Positions 1 to 4,945 of a stretch of 15,257 nt of DNA are shown piece by piece. The position numbers and the translations under genes were made by a program. Every line of letters begins with the position of its first letter. Positions within the stretch are counted from its first letter, which is position 1. The stretch covers positions 1-15,257 of the forward strand of contig JAFXJK010000028.1 in assembly GCA_017532355.1 (NCBI GenBank), read 5' to 3'. Source of the DNA: Oscillospiraceae bacterium (lineage in GTDB: Bacteria; Bacillota_A; Clostridia; Oscillospirales; JAAYXM01). The notes below the pieces were generated by a model, which made no database searches, was not told the origin of the DNA, and saw only the letters and a list, made by a program, of their open reading frames with translations.

Positions 1-40
1 TACAGTTTTGAATTGAGATATTTTTCGTTTGTAGAAATAT

Positions 41-78
41 AAAAATTCCGGGAATACTGTCGTATTTCCGGAATTTTT
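41..78. terminator. Bidirectional Rho-independent terminator after the CLC gene
   Basis: The sequence shows an arm AAAAATTCCGG (41-51) matched by CCGGAATTTTT (68-78). The stem can continue inward, with one G-T pair, to a 4-nt loop around 58-61. A-tracts and T-tracts flank both sides, so it can terminate in both directions. It probably ends the minus-strand antiporter/CLC transcript and possibly a convergent gene to the left of the window. The 80 bases between it and the CLC stop codon hold nothing else recognisable. Confidence 0.8.
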
Positions 79-159
79 TATGCATTACAAGCGGAAAAGA
101 GCCATTCAAAACCAATACTTCCTTGTGTGGCTGTGGCCAAAACCACTCTCTTTTTGTGT

Positions 160-1398
160 CTATTTCGTATTTGCGTTTATGAACTTTGTTTCAAACTTTG
201 AGTACATAATCTTCTGGCTCTTATAGAGGCTGTATTTTCCCGAAAGCATGTAGCTGATTGCCACGGCAAGCGCAAGAAGCGGAAGATGCGAGAAACCGAA
301 GACCTCAAGTGCTAAGATAATTGACGCAACGGGGCAGTTTACAACACCGCAGAACGTTGCGACAAAGCCTATCGCCGCACCGAATACGGGGTCGAGACCA
401 AAGAGAGGTGCAACGACACAACCAAACGTTGAACCGATAAAGAACGTCGGGACAATCTCGCCACCCTTGAAGCCTGCCGCTATCGTGATGACCGTGAATA
501 CTATCTTAAGGACAAACGCATAGAAATCTGCTTCTCCCTGCATCGCCGCCTCGATAACGTGCATTCCTGCACCGTTGTAGTCCTGATTTCCAACAACAAG
601 CGCAAGTACAATTACCAAAACGCCGCCGATAATCGGACGGAGCCAGTCGCGACGCACAAGCTTTTTCATATATTGTTCGCCCTTTTCAAGAGAAACACAG
701 AAGAGAATGCTCACGAGCGCACAGAGAATTGCAACACCTGCCGTCTGAAGAGAGCTTATTGCGCCAAACTCTACATTCGTCACAAGTGCAAATCCAACGG
801 GAGCAAGCCCGAAGAGCTTTGCGATTGCGGCCGCCGAGTACGCCGAAATGATACATGGGACAAGACCCGAGTAGTGCATAATCCCGACGCTCGTTACCTC
901 AAGCGCAAAGAACGCCGCTGTAAGAGGAGTTCCGAAGAGTGCTGCAAAAAACGCGCTCATACCTGCCATAACTATTATGTTAAGCTCGTCTTTCCCGAAC
1001 TTAAAAAGACGGCCGAGGTTATAGCCTATGCTTCCTCCAAGCTGAAGCGCCGCCCCCTCGCGTCCTGCCGAACCGCCGAAAAGGTGCGTGATTATTGTGC
1101 TTATGAAGATAAGCGGAGCCATTATGAACGGGATGTCATTTTCGCTTCTTATCGATTCAATTACTCGGTTTGTATCAAGCTTTGTTTTTGAAAGCTTGTA
1201 AAGGAAGAATATCGCAAGCCCGCCGACAGGCAGAAGAAAAAGCACCCACGTATGCTCTGCGCGAAGCTCCGTCACAAGGTCGATGCAGATATGAAACACT
1301 GCGCCGACAGCGCCGCATATACCGCCTACAAGGACTGCAATAAGCACCCATTTAAAAAATGCCCACGCAAGACCGCATAATCTCTTAAAAAATTCCAT
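160..1398 (-). CDS. CLC-family anion channel/antiporter, fluoride-antiporter (CLC-F)-like subgroup
   Basis: This is a multi-spanning membrane protein of 412 aa, a usual length for prokaryotic CLCs without CBS domains. It has the CLC signature GSAGREGAALQLGG (109-122), in which E114 is the external gating glutamate. A second signature, GGEIVP at 312-317 with E314, resembles the GGEVTP type I associate with CLC-F fluoride/proton antiporters rather than the GIFAP of chloride-type CLCs. The first pore motif is not GSGIP: the stretch DTNRVIESI (75-83) occupies that place, with Thr76 where CLC-F proteins commonly carry Met. Substrate is therefore fluoride or chloride, not decided by sequence alone. 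It is the second gene of a two-gene minus-strand operon, 50 nt after the antiporter, with GGAGA upstream of the ATG. No fluoride riboswitch is visible in that gap. Confidence 0.85.
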   Translation of the reverse strand: MEFFKRLCGLAWAFFKWVLIAVLVGGICGAVGAVFHICIDLVTELRAEHTWVLFLLPVGGLAIFFLYKLSKTKLDTNRVIESIRSENDIPFIMAPLIFISTIITHLFGGSAGREGAALQLGGSIGYNLGRLFKFGKDELNIIVMAGMSAFFAALFGTPLTAAFFALEVTSVGIMHYSGLVPCIISAYSAAAIAKLFGLAPVGFALVTNVEFGAISSLQTAGVAILCALVSILFCVSLEKGEQYMKKLVRRDWLRPIIGGVLVIVLALVVGNQDYNGAGMHVIEAAMQGEADFYAFVLKIVFTVITIAAGFKGGEIVPTFFIGSTFGCVVAPLFGLDPVFGAAIGFVATFCGVVNCPVASIILALEVFGFSHLPLLALAVAISYMLSGKYSLYKSQKIMYSKFETKFINANTK

Positions 1399-1414
1399 AT
1401 ATTCTCTCCAATTA

Positions 1415-1442
1415 GAAACCGGATGCTACGGCATCCGGTTTC
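1415..1442. other. Intercistronic hairpin between antiporter and CLC genes
   Basis: A perfect 12-bp stem (1415-1426 pairing with 1431-1442) encloses a 4-nt loop. It lies between the antiporter stop codon and the CLC ribosome binding site. In the direction of transcription (minus) it is followed by TAATTGGAGAG, not by a T-run, so it is not a typical intrinsic terminator. A role in mRNA processing or in setting the antiporter/CLC expression ratio is inference. Confidence 0.6.
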
Positions 1443-1448
1443 GTGTAA

Positions 1449-2765
1449 TTACTGCTGTTTGTTGGCACTCGCCGCCGCAAGCTTCGTTGCACGGCGGTTC
1501 TTGACCTCATCGGACATCGGCTTGATATCGCCGGCTTTGGTAAGTGCCCAACGGGTAAATACCGGGCCGAAGAGCTCGTAAATAAGAACTGCAAAGAGGG
1601 TTATGTTTCTGATAAGTGCGCCCTGTCCCGGGAACTCTGCCGCCGCGATTGCGCACATGCCGAGCGCAACACCTGCCTGCGGAAGAAGCGTAATACCGAG
1701 GTACTTGCAGGTATTCGGCTCACACTTTGTTGCCTTTGCACTGATAAATGTGCCGAAATACTTTCCAAGAGAACGGAAGATAATATAAACAAGGCCTATG
1801 CCGACGATTGCGATGTCGGCAAATACGCCAAGCTCAAGCTCAGCACCGCTTATTACAAAGAAAAGGGCAAAAACCGGAGAAGTCCACTTGTCGGTAGCTG
1901 TCATAAGATCCTCCGAGAGCGGACAAATGTTGCAGAACACGGTTCCGAGCATCATGCAAACAAGAAGCGATGAGAAACCGACATGGATATGCACATCACC
2001 AACCGGGATATCAAACTTGAGTGTTGAAAGCGCAGCTGTAAGGAATACAAACGCAATTGTCATATTAAGACGGTTTGTGTTTGAGTTGAACATCTTCTCA
2101 AACTGAGTGAGAAGCCAGCCCATAATTGCGCCGAGGCCGAGAGACGCGATGATTTCAACAAGAGGAGTAACAAAAACAGAGATCACATCAAGCGCACCTG
2201 CCGATGCAAGTGTCTTTGCAATACCGAAAGAAACCGCAAAAACGATAAGACCGACGGCATCGTCAAGCGCAACAATCGGAAGAAGAAGGCTCGTAAGCGG
2301 ACCCTTTGCCTTGTACTGACGGACAACCATGAGAGTCGCCGCAGGAGCAGTAGCCGTCGCAATTGCTCCGAGCGTAATCGCCTGCGCCATAGAAAGCTTA
2401 TCGGGCATCATAACGTGAATTCCCCAGAGCGCGAGGTCAACAAAGAGAGTTGCAACGAGCGCCTGTGCTATACCGATAACGAGTGCCTGCTTACCCGTCT
2501 TCCTAAGCTCGGAAAGGCGGAACTCGCTTCCTATTGAGAATGCGATGAAGCCAAGCGCAACCTCAGAGATAATAGCGAGTGCCTCGACCTGATGAAAATC
2601 TGCAAAGCCAAGGCTCGGGATTCCCAGACGGCCGATACAGTACGGACCGATGAGAACACCTGCGATGAGATATGCTGTAACTGACGGAAGCTTTAATTTC
2701 TTAAATGCTCTCGTCATCAAAAGCCCTGCAAGCAGTGCCACAGAAACCGATAGTAAAACATTCAT
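1449..2765 (-). CDS. Cation:proton antiporter, CPA2 (Kef/NapA-type) membrane subunit
   Basis: The 438-aa hydrophobic protein has about 12 to 13 predicted membrane segments and no C-terminal RCK/TrkA-N domain. The N-terminal stretch LKLPSVTAYLIAGVLIGP (24-41) is the classic Kef/CPA2 opening. TATAPAAT (137-144) and ALDDAVG (166-172) match the discontinuous-helix and paired-aspartate region of CPA2 exchangers. D168-D169 are the probable ion- and proton-binding pair, which in this superfamily usually indicates Na+(K+)/H+ exchange. An ATG 27 nt further upstream is possible, but the chosen ATG has GAAAGGGG 8 nt before it, inside the would-be extension. It is transcribed from a sigma-A promoter at 2802-2830 and followed by the CLC gene, so the pair couples cation/proton exchange with anion transport. 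The substrate ion is not determined. Confidence 0.85.
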   Translation of the reverse strand: MNVLLSVSVALLAGLLMTRAFKKLKLPSVTAYLIAGVLIGPYCIGRLGIPSLGFADFHQVEALAIISEVALGFIAFSIGSEFRLSELRKTGKQALVIGIAQALVATLFVDLALWGIHVMMPDKLSMAQAITLGAIATATAPAATLMVVRQYKAKGPLTSLLLPIVALDDAVGLIVFAVSFGIAKTLASAGALDVISVFVTPLVEIIASLGLGAIMGWLLTQFEKMFNSNTNRLNMTIAFVFLTAALSTLKFDIPVGDVHIHVGFSSLLVCMMLGTVFCNICPLSEDLMTATDKWTSPVFALFFVISGAELELGVFADIAIVGIGLVYIIFRSLGKYFGTFISAKATKCEPNTCKYLGITLLPQAGVALGMCAIAAAEFPGQGALIRNITLFAVLIYELFGPVFTRWALTKAGDIKPMSDEVKNRRATKLAAASANKQQ

Positions 2766-2801
2766 TTTTCTTGCCCCTTTCAAAATAGTCAAACCTTATA
2801 G

Positions 2802-2830
2802 ATTATATATCAAACCTTTCCATTTTTCAA
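2802..2830 (-). promoter_or_regulatory. Sigma-A promoter for the antiporter-CLC operon
   Basis: On the minus strand TTGAAA (2825-2830) and TATAAT (2802-2807) are separated by 17 nt. Predicted transcription starts about 30 nt before the antiporter start codon. It is divergent from the mntP promoter in the same 163-bp gap. Confidence 0.7.
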
Positions 2831-2864
2831 GCTTTTTTTACTCTTTTTAAAATTTAATTGAGAA

Positions 2865-2893
2865 TTGACAAAAAAACGCTGTGATGTTATACT
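2865..2893 (+). promoter_or_regulatory. Strong extended -10 sigma-A promoter for mntP
   Basis: Consensus TTGACA (2865-2870), a 17-nt spacer, and TATACT (2888-2893) preceded by TGT, an extended -10. The resulting leader is only about 30 nt. It is too short for the yybP-ykoY manganese riboswitch that often precedes this gene family, so any metal control would have to be by a DNA-binding repressor or absent. Confidence 0.8.
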
Positions 2894-2928
2894 TAAACGG
2901 CTGAATTCTTGCATATTTCGGAGGATTT

Positions 2929-3513
2929 ATGAATCTTAACGTAAATTTTTTCCTGAACAGCATTCTCTTCGGAGTGGGCCTTGCTATGGACGCCTTCTCC
3001 GTTTCCATCGCAAACGGGCTTAATGAGCCGAAGATGGCGAAACGCCGTATGTTTCTTATTGCAAGCGTTTTCGCTTTTTTTCAGGCGCTTATGCCGCTTC
3101 TCGGTTGGCTCTGCGTTCATACGCTTGTTACCGCATTCACATCTTTTCAGAAGTTAATTCCGTGGATTGCGCTTGTTCTTCTCTGCTATATCGGAGGAAG
3201 TATGATTGTTGATTCTGTCCGTAACAAAAACGAAATCAGCGAGGCTCCGAAGGTCGGGATTGCGGCGCTCCTTGTTCAGGGCATCGCCACCTCAATTGAC
3301 GCGCTCTCCGTCGGATTTACAACCGCCGAATTTTGTGTGACTGAAGCAGTTCTCGAGGCACTTATAATCGCGGCGGTGACATTTGTTATATGCACGGCAG
3401 GCGTAATCATCGGCAAGACCGTCGGCGACAAATTCGCAAACCGCGCAGGCATTCTCGGCGGCGCGATTCTCATTTTCATAGGGCTTGAAATCTTTATTAC
3501 GGGAGTTTTTTAA
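2929..3513 (+). CDS. mntP: MntP-type manganese efflux pump
   Basis: The protein has 194 aa, close to the ~188 aa of Escherichia coli MntP, with about six hydrophobic segments. It has the internal-repeat architecture of the family: AMDAFSVSIANG (19-30) in the first half and SIDALSVGF (122-130) in the second. D21 and D124 are at the positions of the conserved membrane aspartates. The predicted role is export of Mn2+ across the cytoplasmic membrane. The start is supported by GGAGG about 5 nt upstream. Its TAA stop is directly followed by the ATG of the phosphatase gene, so the two are very probably co-transcribed and translationally coupled. Manganese specificity is family knowledge, not visible in the sequence. 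Confidence 0.9.
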   Translation: MNLNVNFFLNSILFGVGLAMDAFSVSIANGLNEPKMAKRRMFLIASVFAFFQALMPLLGWLCVHTLVTAFTSFQKLIPWIALVLLCYIGGSMIVDSVRNKNEISEAPKVGIAALLVQGIATSIDALSVGFTTAEFCVTEAVLEALIIAAVTFVICTAGVIIGKTVGDKFANRAGILGGAILIFIGLEIFITGVF

Positions 3514-3975
3514 ATGATACGGGTTATGTTCGTCTGCCACGGCAATATATGCCGTTCCCCTATGGCAGAGCTTATATTTAAGGATATGATAAAGCGGCGC
3601 GGAGCTGAAGACGAGTTTATCGTCGAAAGCTCGGCAACCAGCACAGAAGAGATATGGAACGGTATCGGAAACCCGATTTATCCCCCTGCCGCGGCAGAGC
3701 TTGCGCGCCACGGCCTTCGCGATGACAGCAAGCGCGCAACGCTTCTTCTCAAAGAGGACTATGATAAATACGATTACTTCCTCTGCATGGACGAGCGCAA
3801 TATGAGAAACATCTTCCGCATCTTCCCGTCAGACCCCGAGGGTAAGGTGAAAAAGCTTATGTCCTACACGGGAAACGCACGCGACGTTGCAGACCCGTGG
3901 TACTGCGGAAACTTCGATGTCACCTACCGCGATATATATGAGGGCTGCGAAGCGTTTCTCAATACTATAATTTAG
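3514..3975 (+). CDS. Low-molecular-weight protein-tyrosine phosphatase
   Basis: The 153-aa protein has the complete LMW-PTP P-loop VCHGNICRSP (7-16), that is C-X5-R with C8 as nucleophile and R14 binding phosphate. The general-acid loop is ADPWY (126-130) with D127. A single-domain length of about 150 aa is normal for the family. These cytosolic enzymes dephosphorylate tyrosine, and in some bacteria arginine, on proteins. The ATG abuts the mntP stop codon, and GGGAG inside the end of mntP serves as ribosome binding site. No tyrosine or arginine kinase gene lies in the window, so the substrate is unknown. The TAG stop overlaps the first copy of an AT-rich direct repeat (3971 onward). Confidence 0.93.
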   Translation: MIRVMFVCHGNICRSPMAELIFKDMIKRRGAEDEFIVESSATSTEEIWNGIGNPIYPPAAAELARHGLRDDSKRATLLLKEDYDKYDYFLCMDERNMRNIFRIFPSDPEGKVKKLMSYTGNARDVADPWYCGNFDVTYRDIYEGCEAFLNTII

Positions 3976-4030
3976 TCATTTTTTAATTCAATTTAGTCAT
4001 TTTGCTCTCTAATGACTAAATTGAATTAAA
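3971..4030. repeat. AT-rich perfect 20-bp inverted repeat with an extra direct copy
   Basis: Arms 3982-4001 and 4011-4030 are perfectly complementary over 20 bp with a 9-nt spacer. Part of the left arm, TTTAGTCATTTT (3992-4003), is also present as a direct repeat at 3971-3982 and overlaps the phosphatase stop codon. No T-run follows the stem, so it is a poor intrinsic terminator despite its position. It could be an mRNA 3'-end stabiliser, a protein-binding site or the trace of an insertion. Confidence 0.7.
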
Positions 4031-4042
4031 TGTGAATAATTT

Positions 4043-4074
4043 AAAAGCCTTTCGGAAAAATCCGAAAGGCTTTT
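4043..4074. terminator. Bidirectional terminator, copy 1 of a 32-nt duplicated terminator
   Basis: A 14-bp stem (4043-4056 with 4061-4074) has an AAAA loop and A- and T-tracts on both flanks. It abuts the stop codon of the minus-strand RHH gene (TAG at 4077-4079) and also lies downstream of the plus-strand phosphatase gene. All 32 nt are identical to 4903-4934. Confidence 0.88.
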
Positions 4075-4076
4075 TG

Positions 4077-4259
4077 CTATTCTCCAAGCTTTTCTTCTGC
4101 TATGTTCTCCAAAGCTACTCTAACCGCTTCGACAACAAAAGCTGTGAACGTGCAATTTTTTCCTTCTATTGCCTTTTCCACATCGTCTATTATGTCATTA
4201 GGAAACCTGATGCATTTATTTGTTGTTGGTGGAACTGACGGTATTTTAAACTTCTTCAT
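4077..4259 (-). CDS. Small ribbon-helix-helix (CopG/Arc-like) DNA-binding protein
   Basis: This encodes 60 aa. The stretch TNKCIRFPNDIIDDVEKAI (13-31) reads as a beta-strand followed by a helix. CTFTAFVVEAVRVALENI (35-52) forms the second helix, together giving the ribbon-helix-helix fold of dimeric DNA-binding proteins. An in-frame ATG 57 nt upstream exists, but AGAGGTG sits 6 nt before the chosen ATG, and the extension would be a non-conserved Tyr/Ile-rich tail. The gene is divergent from the SLOG gene at 4378; a 9-bp inverted repeat lies in the shared 118-bp gap. A role as repressor of itself and of the SLOG gene is inference. Base composition is more AT-rich than the flanking genes. The fold assignment is fairly secure, the target is not. 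Confidence 0.75.
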   Translation of the reverse strand: MKKFKIPSVPPTTNKCIRFPNDIIDDVEKAIEGKNCTFTAFVVEAVRVALENIAEEKLGE

Positions 4260-4270
4260 GCAATCACCTC

Positions 4271-4326
4271 TGCAATACAAGTATATATAAATACTTTGTG
4301 TATATATGCATCGCAAATGTATTGCA
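4271..4326. promoter_or_regulatory. Candidate operator region in the RHH/SLOG divergent gap
   Basis: TGCAATACA (4271-4279) and TGTATTGCA (4318-4326) are a perfect 9-bp inverted repeat separated by 38 bp. Inside lie a second inverted repeat, AAGTAT (4279-4284) and ATACTT (4291-4296), and two copies of GTATATAT (4281-4288, 4300-4307). The right outer arm covers most of the -35 box of the SLOG promoter, and the left arm is just upstream of the RHH ribosome binding site. Such symmetry would suit a dimeric RHH regulator. No convincing minus-strand promoter for the RHH gene could be fixed. Confidence 0.45.
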
Positions 4327-4350
4327 TTATTAAATTATCTGTGCTATACT
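4322..4350 (+). promoter_or_regulatory. Sigma-A promoter of the first SLOG gene
   Basis: TTGCAT (4322-4327), a 17-nt spacer and TATACT (4345-4350) preceded by TGC, an extended -10. It lies 28 nt before the start codon. Confidence 0.7.
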
Positions 4351-4377
4351 CATTAAAAAATAAGGGGCTGATTCATT

Positions 4378-4866
4378 ATGGACAAAATGCACACTTGTTG
4401 TTTTAGCGGACATAGACCGGAAAAACTAAATATTTCTGAAGCAGAGGTAAAAAACAGACTGCAAACAGCTGTTAAAGAAGCCATACAGGATGGATTTCTA
4501 TTCTTCATAACCGGTATGGCGCTGGGTGTTGATATATGGGCGGCAGAAATAGTCCTCAATGAACAATCTTTAAATAGCAACATCGAACTGATTTGTGCCG
4601 TGCCGTTTGAGAATTTTGAAAATTCACGTTCCCAATCAGAAAAGAAAAGATATTGCGATATCATCAACGCGTCAACCTCCACAATGTACATATGCAAACA
4701 TTACTTTAAGGGTGCATTTCAGTTCAGAAACCATTATATGGTCGACAATTCAGCGAGAGTTATCTGTGCTTACAATGGAGAAAAGGGTGGAACGAAAAAT
4801 ACCCTTGAATATGCAAAGCGGTCAGGCATTGAAATCGTAAACGTTTTGGACTACAATTTTTCTTAA
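4378..4866 (+). CDS. SLOG-family (DUF1273/YpsA-like) nucleotide-binding protein, AT-rich copy
   Basis: The 162-aa protein has the N-terminal motif CFSGHRPEKL (8-17), the glycine-rich TGMALGVDIWAAE (45-57) and the late motif GGTKNT (137-142). All are typical of the DUF1273 branch of the SLOG (Rossmann-like) superfamily that includes YpsA. SLOG domains bind nucleotides or NAD-derived ligands. YpsA has been linked to cell-division control, but the molecular role of DUF1273 proteins is not settled. AAGGGG is about 10 nt upstream of the chosen ATG; a second ATG three codons later is also possible. Its base composition is clearly more AT-rich than pnp, the phosphatase gene or the paralogue at 7780, suggesting acquisition. 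It is divergent from a small RHH protein and ends before a terminator shared with pnp. Confidence 0.8.
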   Translation: MDKMHTCCFSGHRPEKLNISEAEVKNRLQTAVKEAIQDGFLFFITGMALGVDIWAAEIVLNEQSLNSNIELICAVPFENFENSRSQSEKKRYCDIINASTSTMYICKHYFKGAFQFRNHYMVDNSARVICAYNGEKGGTKNTLEYAKRSGIEIVNVLDYNFS

Positions 4867-4902
4867 TTCTGTACTTTTAATTTCTGACAGTGATTAATGC
4901 AA

Positions 4903-4934
4903 AAAAGCCTTTCGGAAAAATCCGAAAGGCTTTT
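4903..4934. terminator. Bidirectional terminator, copy 2, shared by pnp and the SLOG gene
   Basis: The same 32 nt as 4043-4074: a 14-bp stem with AAAA loop, flanked by A6 on the left and a T-rich tail on the right. It lies 11 nt beyond the pnp stop codon on the minus strand and 36 nt beyond the SLOG stop on the plus strand. It can serve both convergent transcripts. Confidence 0.88.
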
Positions 4935-4945
4935 ATTATTTTTTA

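Noticed and set aside
559..1191. Open plus-strand frame of 210 codons opposite the CLC gene
   Set aside because: It runs antisense to a clear CLC gene, has a Cys/Arg/Lys-rich composition without recognisable motifs, and no ribosome binding site; a shadow of the real gene.
1399..1448. Fluoride riboswitch before the CLC gene
   Set aside because: The 50-nt gap holds only a simple 12-bp hairpin; the conserved fluoride aptamer segments are not present.
2766..2792. Nine-codon N-terminal extension of the cation:proton antiporter
   Set aside because: The AAGGGG ribosome binding site lies within the extension and the family begins with a hydrophobic stretch right after the internal Met.
2894..2928. 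yybP-ykoY manganese riboswitch before mntP
   Set aside because: The promoter position leaves a leader of about 30 nt, too short to hold the aptamer.
4032..4238. Plus-strand frame of 68 codons across the first duplicated terminator
   Set aside because: It translates the terminator hairpin, lies antisense to the RHH gene and shows no conserved features.
4260..4316. Nineteen-codon N-terminal extension of the RHH protein
   Set aside because: It is low-complexity Tyr/Ile-rich, overlaps the candidate operator, and the internal ATG has a good AGAGGTG site.
4077..4866. RHH/SLOG pair as a classical toxin-antitoxin system
   Set aside because: The genes are divergent rather than in one operon, and DUF1273 proteins are not established toxins.
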